Origin: Geobacteraceae bacterium
GTDB lineage: Bacteria > Desulfobacterota > Desulfuromonadia > Geobacterales > Geobacteraceae
NCBI GenBank assembly: GCA_012797715.1
Contig: JAAZOO010000089.1
Span: 1 to 9,020, forward strand
Reading direction: 5' to 3'
DNA: 9,020 nt
Shown here: positions 1-6,345 of the stretch, piece by piece
Position numbering within the stretch: the stretch's first letter is position 1
Layout of the letters: every line of letters begins with the position of its first letter
Notes under the pieces: model-generated
The model's database searches: none
Told to the model about the DNA's origin: nothing
Seen by the model: only the letters and a program-made list of their open reading frames with translations
Made by a program: the position numbers and the translations under genes

Positions 1-1494
1 GAGGTGCGCGACCCCAATTTCTTCGTCAACACCAAGGGGATCACGGCCCGCACCGAAACCGAGGTGACCGCCATCGACCGCGCGCGCAAGGTCGTCCAGT
101 GCCGCGACCTGAAGAGCGGCGCGGTGGACGAGGTCCCCTACGACAAGCTGATCATCGCCACCGGCGCCAAGGCCCGCAAACCGCCGGTTCCGGGCATCGA
201 CCTGGAAGGGGTGACCACCCTCCAGTCCATGCGCGACGCCGATTTCCTGCGCAAGATCCGCGACGAGGGGACCATCAAAAAGGCGGTAGTCATCGGCGGC
301 GGGCTGATCGGCATCGAAACCTGCGAGGCGCTCCAGCTGTCCGGCATCGACATCACGGTCATCGAGATGCTCCCCCAGATCCTGGTGTTCCTGGACTGGG
401 AACTGGCTGAGCTGCTGGAGAATCATGTGCGCAGCAAGGCGGCCAACGTCATCACCGACGTCAAGCTGGCCGGGTTCATCGGCGAAAACGGCAGGCTCAA
501 GGCGGTCCGGCTGGAGAACGGCACCGAGCTCCCCTGCGAGCTGGCGGTGCTGGCCATCGGGGTCATCCCCAACATCGACCTGGCCCAGGCGGCCGGGCTG
601 GAAATCGGCGCCACCGGCGGCATCTTGGTGGACGAGTACATGCAGACCACCGATCCGGAAATCTACGCGGTGGGCGACTGCGTGGAGCTGGTCCATCGCA
701 TCACCGGCAAGAAGACCCGAGCCCCCTTCGGCGACCTGGCCAACCTGGAAGGACGGGTGGCGGGTGAAAATGCCGTGCTCGGCAACAGCGTCACCTTCCC
801 CGGCACCTTCCACACCGGCATCTGCAAGGTCTTCGACTTCAGCGCCGGGTCAACCGGGCTCTCCGAAAGCAGGGCGAGGCAGGAGGGGTACAATGTCGTC
901 ACGGTCATCAACGCCAGCCTGGACAAGCCGGGATTCATGGGCGCCAAGCTCCTCATCTCCAAGATGGTGGCCGACGCCGACACCGGCAGGATCCTCGGCG
1001 TCCAGTGCGTGGGCCCGGGCGACGTGGCCAAGCAGATCGCCACAGCGGCCATGGCGCTCCACGGAAGACTCACGGTGGCCGACGCGGTCAACGCCGACCT
1101 CCCCTACGCGCCCCCCTTCTCCCTGGCCATCGACCACTTCATCGCCACCGCCCACCTCATGGAAAACAAGCTCAAGGGGCGCTTGAAGGGGATCGGCCCG
1201 GTGGAGCTCAGGGAAAAGCTGGACCGGGGCGAGAAGCCGTATCTGCTGGACGTGCGCACCCCCGACGAGTTCGACGCCATGCGGCTCGGCATCGGCGAGA
1301 CGCTGATCCCCATCGGTGACCTGAGGCACCGGCTGAATGACCTGCCCCAGGACAAGGAGCGGGAGATCGTCTGCTGGTGCAAGATCTCCCTGCGGGGATA
1401 CGAGGCAGCCATCGTGCTGGAGGCAGCCGGGTGGAAAAACGTGAAGGTTCTGGAGGGCGGTGTCATGGCCTGGCCGTACCGGCGGGAGAAGTAA
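1..1494 (+). CDS. NAD(P)H:FAD pyridine nucleotide-disulfide oxidoreductase with C-terminal rhodanese domain (5'-partial)
   Basis: The frame is open from the first base, and the GTG at 4 falls inside the usual protein, so the true start lies before the window. By comparison with the CoA-disulfide reductase / NADH oxidase family, some 55-60 residues are missing, including the first FAD-binding GxGxxG and the redox Cys. Counting from codon 4-6, visible parts are: ATGA at 52-55; the NAD(P)H-binding loop VVIGGGLIGIE near 95-105; the second FAD motif IYAVGDC near 219-225; a dimerisation domain; and a rhodanese domain from about 400 to the end. The rhodanese domain has LLDVRTPDEF and the active-site loop CKISLRG. 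The likely role is reduction of thiol disulfides, persulfides or polysulfides, with the rhodanese carrying sulfane sulfur in the cytoplasm. The exact substrate cannot be told from this fragment. It ends with TAA and is followed by a hairpin at 1530-1566. The rhodanese loop is preceded by an extra Cys (CWC). Confidence 0.93.
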   Translation, partial: EVRDPNFFVNTKGITARTETEVTAIDRARKVVQCRDLKSGAVDEVPYDKLIIATGAKARKPPVPGIDLEGVTTLQSMRDADFLRKIRDEGTIKKAVVIGGGLIGIETCEALQLSGIDITVIEMLPQILVFLDWELAELLENHVRSKAANVITDVKLAGFIGENGRLKAVRLENGTELPCELAVLAIGVIPNIDLAQAAGLEIGATGGILVDEYMQTTDPEIYAVGDCVELVHRITGKKTRAPFGDLANLEGRVAGENAVLGNSVTFPGTFHTGICKVFDFSAGSTGLSESRARQEGYNVVTVINASLDKPGFMGAKLLISKMVADADTGRILGVQCVGPGDVAKQIATAAMALHGRLTVADAVNADLPYAPPFSLAIDHFIATAHLMENKLKGRLKGIGPVELREKLDRGEKPYLLDVRTPDEFDAMRLGIGETLIPIGDLRHRLNDLPQDKEREIVCWCKISLRGYEAAIVLEAAGWKNVKVLEGGVMAWPYRREK

Positions 1495-1529
1495 GCCCTT
1501 TCCACCTTTTCAGCACTCTTTCCTAAAAA

Positions 1530-1566
1530 AAAGCCCCTGACAGCATCTTCTACTGTCAGGGGCTTT
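1530..1566 (-). terminator. Rho-independent terminator, shared by convergent genes
   Basis: A perfect 14-bp stem (1530-1543 pairing with 1553-1566, arm AAAGCCCCTGACAG) encloses a 9-nt loop. On the minus strand the stem is followed by a run of eight U (A-tract 1525-1532 on the plus strand), so it is a textbook terminator for the 2317-to-1646 operon. On the plus strand only three U follow the stem, so it probably acts more weakly for the reductase gene ending at 1494. Confidence 0.92.
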
Positions 1567-1645
1567 GGGTCGCAGGATGCGCCGGGATCAAACCATGCCG
1601 TCGCGGACGGGAAGAATAATAATGTTCCGATTCCGTGATACGTTC

Positions 1646-1999
1646 TCATTTTCCCCCGCGGAAGAAATCCCTGATGCTCCGTCCCAGGTTCCGAAACCAG
1701 TCGGCAAGTGCGCTGCCCGCCTTCTTCGACTCCCGTGCCGTGTCTCTTCCCACGTCCCTGAATCCCCGGCCGACCTCTTTGCCGCCCTCCCTCAAGGTTC
1801 GGCCTATCTCCCTGCCGCCCTCCCTGAAGGCGCGGCCTGTCTCCTTCCCTGCCTTTCCCAGAGCCTCGCCGGTCTCTTTTCCCATCTGCCTGATGCGCTG
1901 CCCCGCATCCCTGCCGCTTTCTTTCGCCGTATCCTCCGCCGATGCGGAGAAAGCGGCAAAAAGCACTGCCAGGATTACGGCGGCTGCTCGAACCGTCAT
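1646..1999 (-). CDS. Secreted hendecad-repeat protein (117 aa, Gly/Arg-rich amphipathic helix)
   Basis: The protein begins with a Sec-type signal peptide (MTVR, then a hydrophobic stretch to about residue 18, with likely cleavage after ASA at 21). After a 7-residue linker, residues 29-116 fall into eight consecutive 11-residue units, each starting with Gly. The pattern is roughly G-[KR]-[ED]-x-G-R-x-[FL]-R-[ED]-[GA], with hydrophobic residues mostly at unit positions 4 and 8. Such 3-4-4 spacing suits an amphipathic helix, as in group-3 LEA proteins and apolipoproteins. The mature part has about 24 basic (16 Arg, 8 Lys) and 16 acidic residues. The protein ends in Lys. It is the second gene of an operon: ATG 1999-1997 lies 9 nt after the upstream stop, and its AGGAG ribosome binding site overlaps that TAG. 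No named family is recognised. Binding to membrane, peptidoglycan or the neighbouring lipoprotein is inference. Confidence 0.85.
   Translation of the reverse strand: MTVRAAAVILAVLFAAFSASAEDTAKESGRDAGQRIRQMGKETGEALGKAGKETGRAFREGGREIGRTLREGGKEVGRGFRDVGRDTARESKKAGSALADWFRNLGRSIRDFFRGGK
1652..1915 (-). repeat. Eight tandem 33-nt units coding 11-residue repeats
   Basis: Codons 29-116 of the 117-aa gene divide exactly into eight 33-nt units with no insertions. The units at residues 40-50, 51-61, 62-72 and 73-83 are the most alike, and the last two (95-116) are the most divergent and aromatic-rich. Similarity is visible at DNA level as recurring CTCCCTGAAGG-like and CGGCCTGTCTC-like stretches around 1770-1850. 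This fits growth by in-frame duplication. Confidence 0.75.
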
Positions 2000-2005
2000 G
2001 GAATA

Positions 2006-2011
2006 CTCCTA
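2006..2011 (-). promoter_or_regulatory. Ribosome binding site overlapping upstream stop codon
   Basis: On the minus strand the sequence TAGGAG contains both the TAG stop of the lipoprotein gene (2011-2009) and the Shine-Dalgarno AGGAG of the secreted hendecad protein, with 6 nt left before its ATG at 1999. This suggests translational coupling of the two genes. Confidence 0.7.
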
Positions 2012-2317
2012 CTTTCCTACCTTTTCCTTCACCGCCTTGCCGGCACTTTCCAGTTCCTGCGCCGCCTTCTCCGTGCCGCTCTTCACTTTTTCATCAACCT
2101 TCTTGTCAATCTTCTCAGCGGTGTCCTTGAGCTTTCCGGCAGCCTCATCCAGCTTCTTCTCCGCCTTCTCCGCAGCCTCTTTGGCAGCGCTTCCCGCCTT
2201 CTCCACGGCCTGGTCAACCTTCTTGCCCGCTTCCTCGGCCGGGCCCTCCTTCTTCTGGCAACCCACAGGACCGAGCGCCAGGAGCGCTACCGAAAGAACA
2301 ACAATCAACGTACGCAT
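2009..2317 (-). CDS. Small lipoprotein with Lys-rich hendecad repeats (102 aa)
   Basis: The ATG at 2317-2315 is chosen because a very good Shine-Dalgarno (AAGGAGGG) lies just before it and because it begins a clean lipoprotein signal (MRTLIVVLSVALLALGPVGC). Upstream in-frame starts would add about 29 unlikely residues. The presumed lipidated residue is Cys20; the lipobox PVGC is slightly atypical because Pro sits at -3. After a short linker, residues 30-95 form six units of 11 residues, five of them ending in Lys, then a 7-residue remainder ending in Lys. The mature chain has about 21 Lys, no Arg and 19 acidic residues, and should be one long amphipathic helix. It resembles LEA-like or apolipoprotein-like proteins in style, but no family is named. 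It is the first gene of the operon with the secreted hendecad protein and probably sits in the outer or inner membrane facing the periplasm. Confidence 0.85.
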   Translation of the reverse strand: MRTLIVVLSVALLALGPVGCQKKEGPAEEAGKKVDQAVEKAGSAAKEAAEKAEKKLDEAAGKLKDTAEKIDKKVDEKVKSGTEKAAQELESAGKAVKEKVGK

Positions 2318-2391
2318 ACACCCTCCTTTTCCGCCTGAAGTATTGACCGCTGAACGGATTCCCGCACGCTGTCCTCCGTTGCATGTCTGAA

Positions 2392-2420
2392 ACAATACCG
2401 TCATTCCCCAAGAATGTAAA
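2392..2420 (-). promoter_or_regulatory. Sigma-70-type promoter of the hendecad operon
   Basis: On the minus strand a -35 TTTACA (2420-2415, 5 of 6 to consensus) and a -10 TATTGT (2397-2392, 4 of 6) are separated by exactly 17 nt. Transcription would start near 2385, leaving a leader of about 68 nt before the ATG at 2317. No operator was recognised. Confidence 0.5.
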
Positions 2421-2725
2421 GAAAGCGATTATCGACACCAGGCTCCGGTTCTTCCCTCGGAAGGCCCCACTTTCCTCACCATGGCGCCCATTCATGAGGG
2501 ATCCGAACACAGATGAATCCCGTGATTTTCGTTATTGCGACGTACAAGGGAAGGCGGAATTTCCATCCCCCACAAGACATCCTGATACCCGCATTCGCGG
2601 CATGGCAACGGTATTTCCAACACGTCAATCACCACGGAAACGTCACCAAAGGGTGAGCGGGAGGCACCATGAAAGGAAAAATCTGATATTCTTTCCTTGA
2701 CTATATCGTGGAGAGGAGGCGCACC
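2421..2725. other. Gene-poor stretch
   Basis: No convincing gene is visible here. A plus-strand frame from 2383 to 2700 has no ribosome binding site, low-complexity-free but protein-unlike content, and overlaps the promoter of the divergent operon. A 5-codon ORF (ATG 2669 to TGA 2686) follows a good GGGAGG. Nothing else was recognised. Confidence 0.5.
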
Positions 2726-2902
2726 ATGGACGGACCTGAATCGAAGCGCACGGAATGCCGGGAGGATGACAGTGGAAAGACCCTGGATGTGGCCGAGATA
2801 TCTTCCACCCTACCCTACTACTGCAGCTGGTATCGCCTCATATTTTCCCGGAAGGGACCTGTCGGGGATGACAAGAATCGTGCGGCCGAGAAGGGGATGT
2901 GA
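2726..2902 (+). CDS. Possible small protein of unknown function (58 aa)
   Basis: The ATG at 2726 is preceded by a strong Shine-Dalgarno (GAGAGGAGG, 6 nt spacing), which is the main support. The product is hydrophilic and charged (MDGPESKRTECREDD...), with a short hydrophobic/aromatic patch around residues 34-46 (LPYYCSWYRLIF). It matches no family I know. Its last 65 nt overlap, antisense, the end of the glycosyltransferase gene, and that end is itself doubtful. It may be a real small gene or a chance ORF with a good ribosome site. Confidence 0.35.
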   Translation: MDGPESKRTECREDDSGKTLDVAEISSTLPYYCSWYRLIFSRKGPVGDDKNRAAEKGM

Positions 2903-4532
2903 CGGCCAAGAATCGACAGGGAATGTTTGTACTGCTGTTTCCATCAGGAATCGTTTTATCCTGCCGCCCGGCTGGTCTTCGTGGTTCCACGAGAGACACT
3001 CTGATCTTTTCAAATTTCCATGTACGGGTAAAGCGAAAGACTGTCTCAAATTTACGAACGAGAGTCTCGACATTCTCTCCCTTCACCTTTTTTCCGGAGA
3101 GGGGAATTTCTTTCACATCCCTTCCGAAAAACGAAAGGTAGCCATACCGCCCATCGGGAAAATCGTTACAGATGATGAGCCAGATTCGCCCCCCCTTCCG
3201 TTCTCCCAGTGAAGAAAGGGGAGAGTCACTACCCATTTCCGCAGCGGACAGCATCGGATGTCTCATCCGGGCAAACGAGGGCCGTGCCATCGCAACAGGA
3301 TTCCGCTGGCCCGACAGCATTTGGCAATAGTACTGGAAAGGAACCGCTTGGTAATCCCGGTAGGGTATCACCACATCATCAGCTCGTGCCGACGTGAGCA
3401 AGAAACGGGTTGCGGATCTCCAGTCAGCGCCGGTGACGACGCCATACGAGGTATAAACAGAGTTTATCGAGATACCAATAGCCACGGCAGTCCCTAGTGC
3501 ATGCCGAAATCGAGGACGCGCCCCGGCCAAACCAAACGCGGAAATCAATAGGAAGGGAGGGAGGCAGATGATGAAATACCGAGAAACGAAAAGCGGCTTG
3601 GCCAAGGAAATCAGCATGACGCTGCCTATGGGAAGAAAGAGCCAGAGAAGGAGAAATGCATACCTCCATGTCAGCGGGGAAGCTGCCGATTCTCTGGATA
3701 TCAGGAACATTCGGGCCATGCCAAGCGGGAAAATGATCACGTAGAGGGCAACGGCAATCAAATCAACAAGACCGGAGAAGGCGAAAAACAGGCCGGGAAG
3801 ACTCAGGAGATTCATCGGAGCGATCCAGTCCACCTGCCCCGTGTCCCGCCCCACTATGAACAACAACAAAGGTACGACAGAAAGCCCTATCAAAGAGAAA
3901 CTCACACCCAAAGAGCGCCAGTTGATATCATTACGTTTTATAAAGAGGATTGACGTTCCGTGACAAAGAGGGACAAGCAAGGCAAAAAAATGGGCATATG
4001 CAGCCAGTGCGCTTATCGTCACGTACATGGCCCATTTCTTCTTTGTGGGATTTTCAAGGCAGGTCAGGAACAAATAGGAGGAGGCGCTGACGAGAAAAAG
4101 AAGGAGGCCATAGGATCGCGCCTCCTGTGCATACCTGATGAAAAAGGCGTTCGCCGCGAGGAGCCATGCAGCGGTTACGCCGACACGCACGGTAAATATC
4201 CGTTTGCCAATCAGATAGATGACGGGAACTGTTGCGACGCTGCATACTGCTGAAAAGAGCCTGACAGCAAATTCATTCGTACCCAGCGCCATCCAGAATT
4301 TAAGCAGGAAATAATAGAAGGCCATATTCGCTTCCTGCTGGGACAGAGCTCCCCAAAAGCGCGAAAAATCAAGAGAAGCAATGCGTATGCTTTCCGCCTC
4401 ATCATACCATATGCTTCTGGCCCCCAGATTGTTCAGAGAGAGAAACGCCGCAACCAGAACCGCTCCGATCAACAAGATACCAACACGACTCCGGTCATGG
4501 GGCGGATTGGTAACCGTTGATGACCCACACAT
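2838..4532 (-). CDS. GT-C membrane glycosyltransferase (GT39/GT83, PMT/ArnT-like)
   Basis: The ATG at 4532 is preferred over that at 4547 because GGGAGG lies 5 nt before it, while 4547 has only a weak site. The 564-aa product has a first membrane segment near residues 17-36, then the first-loop acidic pair WYDEA (Asp44-Glu45), which is the catalytic metal or acceptor-base region of GT-C enzymes. It also has family-typical YYFLLKFW and RYAQEARSYGLLLFL stretches, and about ten hydrophobic segments up to about residue 370. A soluble C-terminal part follows. Such enzymes move a sugar from a polyprenyl-phosphate carrier onto lipid A, protein or glycan; the acceptor here is unknown. The gene is more AT-rich than the reductase and the PFL-family gene. 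The last 50 or so residues (Pro/Arg/Ser-rich) do not look like the rest, so the original stop may have been lost. It lies 160 bp downstream of the PFL-family gene, on the same strand. Confidence 0.87.
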   Translation of the reverse strand: MCGSSTVTNPPHDRSRVGILLIGAVLVAAFLSLNNLGARSIWYDEAESIRIASLDFSRFWGALSQQEANMAFYYFLLKFWMALGTNEFAVRLFSAVCSVATVPVIYLIGKRIFTVRVGVTAAWLLAANAFFIRYAQEARSYGLLLFLVSASSYLFLTCLENPTKKKWAMYVTISALAAYAHFFALLVPLCHGTSILFIKRNDINWRSLGVSFSLIGLSVVPLLLFIVGRDTGQVDWIAPMNLLSLPGLFFAFSGLVDLIAVALYVIIFPLGMARMFLISRESAASPLTWRYAFLLLWLFLPIGSVMLISLAKPLFVSRYFIICLPPFLLISAFGLAGARPRFRHALGTAVAIGISINSVYTSYGVVTGADWRSATRFLLTSARADDVVIPYRDYQAVPFQYYCQMLSGQRNPVAMARPSFARMRHPMLSAAEMGSDSPLSSLGERKGGRIWLIICNDFPDGRYGYLSFFGRDVKEIPLSGKKVKGENVETLVRKFETVFRFTRTWKFEKIRVSLVEPRRPAGRQDKTIPDGNSSTNIPCRFLAVTSPSRPHDSCHPRQVPSGKI

Positions 4533-4636
4533 GGGAACCTCCCGCATTTTCCATCAGTATCACATCAGGTTTCGCCAGGAGAGGCGTCGGGCACCAGCAG
4601 GCGGACATCCGGTGCTTCTCGGAAACGCTCCAGCAC
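4495..4636 (-). pseudogene. Possible decayed coding remnant
   Basis: Two adjacent minus-strand frames give protein-like text. From GTG 4636 one reads VLERFREAPDVRLLVPDA, ending at TGA 4567-4565. A second frame then reads LAKPDVILMENAGG and VWVINGYQSAP, ending at TGA 4497-4495 inside the start of the glycosyltransferase gene. A single frame change near 4570-4590 would join them. The first frame has a GGGGAGGAG ribosome-like site. Both pieces are short, so this could be chance. No family is recognised. Confidence 0.22.
4538..4543 (-). promoter_or_regulatory. Ribosome binding site fixing the glycosyltransferase start
   Basis: On the minus strand GGGAGG precedes ATG 4532-4530 by 5 nt, whereas the in-frame ATG at 4547 has only a GATGGAAA-like context. 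Confidence 0.65.
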
Positions 4637-4672
4637 TCTCCTCCCCGTATTTCACCCAATCGTGCACCTTCA

Positions 4673-4688
4673 GCAGGACACTTCCTGC
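4673..4688 (-). terminator. Hairpin just after the PFL-family gene, weak terminator candidate
   Basis: GCAGGA and TCCTGC arms (6 bp, 4-nt loop) begin 5 nt after the TGA at 4695-4693. There is no U-tract, so it may instead protect the 3' end or do nothing. Confidence 0.25.
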
Positions 4689-4692
4689 CCGT

Positions 4693-6054
4693 TCAGTTGG
4701 TCAGTGACTGGATGGGCGCCGGGATCCTGCCGCCGCGGGCGATGAATGTTTCGGAGCTGAAGGTGTGCACCGGCATCACCGGTGCGCTGCCCAGCAACCC
4801 GCCGAACTCCACGATATCTCCTACCGCTTTTCCCGGCGCAGGTATAATGCGCACCGCCGTGGTCTTCTTGTTGATCATGCCGATGGCCATCTCGTCGGCG
4901 ATAATGGCCGAAATGGTGGCGGCCGATGTATCGCCGGGCACGGCTATCATGTCCAGGCCCACGGAACAGACGCAGGTCATTGCCTCCAGCTTGTCCAGGG
5001 ACAGAGAACCCCGCTGCACGGCCCGGATCATCCCTTCGTCCTAGCTCACCGGGATGAATGCCCCGCTCAGACCGCCAACCGAAGAGGAAGCCATGGCGCC
5101 CCCCTTCTTGACGGCGTCGTTGAGGAGGGCCAGGGCTGCAGTTGTGCCATGGGTTCCGCAGCTTTCGAGACCCATGGCCTCCAGGATGGCGGCCACGCTG
5201 TCGCCCACGGCCGGGGTCGGTGCAAGGGACAGGTCGAGAACGCCGAACTGGGCATTGAGGCTGCGCGCCACCTCCCTCCCCACCATTTCCCCCATGCGGG
5301 TTATCTTGAAGGCAGTTTTCTTGATGCATTCCGCAATATCGCCAAGGGTGGGGTTGTGAAGCGCACGCACCGCGGCGTTTACGACGCCCGGACCGCTGAC
5401 GCCCACATTGATTACGCAATCCGGCTCTCCGACGCCGTGGAAGGCGCCGGCCATAAAGGGATTGTCCTCGGGTGCATTGGCGAACACTACCAGCTTGGCG
5501 CATCCGATACCGCCGCGCTCACCGGTCAATTCCGCGGTCTCCTTGATAATACCCCCCATCAAGGCCACTGCGTCCATGTTGATGCCTGCCTTGGTGGTGG
5601 CCACATTGATCGAGGAGCAGACCTTGTTCGTCGTCGCCATTGCCCGGGGAATGGAGGTGATGAGCTTGCGGTCTCCGGGCGTTATTCCTTTCTGCACCAA
5701 GGCGCTGAAGCCGCCGATAAAGTCGATTCCTGCATCATGGGCGGCCCGGTCCAGGGTCTCTGCCACGGAAACCAGGTCGTCGGCCCGGCAGCTTTCGGCC
5801 ACGATGGCGATGGGGGTGACGGAAATGCGCTTGTTGATGATGGGGATACCGTACAGTCCCTGGATCCCGTCAGTGGTCCTGACCAGGTTTTCAGCGCAGG
5901 AAAGGATGCGGTCATAGACCTGTTCATTGAACACCTTGATATCGGGATGACTGCATCCGCGCAGGTTGATGCCCATGGTGACCGTCCTGATATCCAGGTG
6001 TTCGGTGGTCACCATTTTGATGGTTTCGAGAATCTCCTCAGGATGTAAAGGCAT
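4693..6054 (-). pseudogene. PFL-family protein (DUF711 / UPF0210) interrupted by in-frame amber codon
   Basis: Read through one TAG, the frame gives 453 positions, about the normal length of this family. It starts at ATG 6054, with a GAGGGGG ribosome site that overlaps the stop of the ACT gene. The first 337 codons hold the conserved EEILETIKMV, LDIRTVTMGINLRGC and GGLSGAFIPVS regions. After the TAG at 5043-5041, the same frame continues with Asp-Glu-Gly and then MIRAVQRGSLSLDKLEAM to the family-typical RIPAPIQSLTN end. The position normally looks like Glu, so GAG to TAG is the simplest change. The protein family resembles pyruvate formate-lyase in fold but has no established reaction. It is the partner of the ACT-domain gene just upstream. 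An AGGA overlapping the TAG lies 7 nt before an in-frame ATG (5031), so a two-piece product by re-initiation is possible. A sequence error or recent nonsense mutation is more likely. Confidence 0.88.
5041..5043 (-). other. In-frame amber (TAG) inside the PFL-family gene
   Basis: The frame is fully conserved-looking on both sides of this codon. The next in-frame ATG is at 5031-5029. TAG is also used as an ordinary stop in this window (lipoprotein gene, 2011-2009), which argues against general reassignment. Confidence 0.85.
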
Positions 6055-6066
6055 TTCCGGGCCCCC

Positions 6067-6345
6067 TCAGATCCGGTGCATGAAGCGGAACACGTCTTCA
6101 TGCTGTACGATGACCTGCACGCCCAGTTCCTTGCCGATAGCGGACATGGCCGCCTGGAACGCGGCAAGGTCGAAATTCTCCGACTTGACCTCTGCCAGCA
6201 TGATCATGGTGAACAGATCGGTCATGATTGTCTGCCTGATATCCGCGATATTGACATTATGTTCGGCCATGACGCGGCTGATGCCCGCCACAATACCTAC
6301 CCGGTCCAAACCGATGACCGTAATGACGAAACGGCTTGATGACAT
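6067..6345 (-). CDS. ACT-domain protein (UPF0237 type, GcvR-like)
   Basis: This is a 92-aa single ACT domain. MSSSRFVITVIGLDRVGIVAG opens with the first strand and the glycine-rich turn (DRVGIVAGIS) where ACT domains bind small ligands, commonly amino acids. The helix VMAEHNVNIADIRQTI follows, then the strand FTMIMLAEV. The ATG at 6345 is chosen because AAAGGA lies about 7 nt upstream and because the domain begins here; the longer frame to 6426 adds residues that belong to another reading frame. The stop is 12 nt before the PFL-family ATG, and this ACT / PFL-family order is found in many bacteria. It is likely a cytoplasmic regulator or ligand sensor for its partner; the ligand is unknown. 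Confidence 0.9.
   Translation of the reverse strand: MSSSRFVITVIGLDRVGIVAGISRVMAEHNVNIADIRQTIMTDLFTMIMLAEVKSENFDLAAFQAAMSAIGKELGVQVIVQHEDVFRFMHRI

Noticed and set aside
425..1186. Plus-strand 253-codon ORF inside the reductase gene
   Set aside because: It is a Ser/Pro/Arg-rich out-of-frame shadow of high-GC coding sequence.
1565..2390. Two long plus-strand ORFs opposite the hendecad genes
   Set aside because: They are shadows of repeat-rich genes; the minus-strand frames have signal peptides, ribosome sites, a promoter and a terminator.
2383..2700. Plus-strand 105-codon ORF
   Set aside because: It has no ribosome site, overlaps the promoter of the divergent hendecad operon, and its content is not protein-like.
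5041..5043. TAG as a pyrrolysine codon
   Set aside because: The family shows an acidic residue here, pyrrolysine is known mainly from methylamine methyltransferases, and TAG is a normal stop elsewhere in the window.
4765..6048. Plus-strand 427-codon ORF opposite the PFL-family gene
   Set aside because: It is the antisense shadow of a gene with clear family motifs; its translation is His/Gly/Asp-rich and matches nothing.
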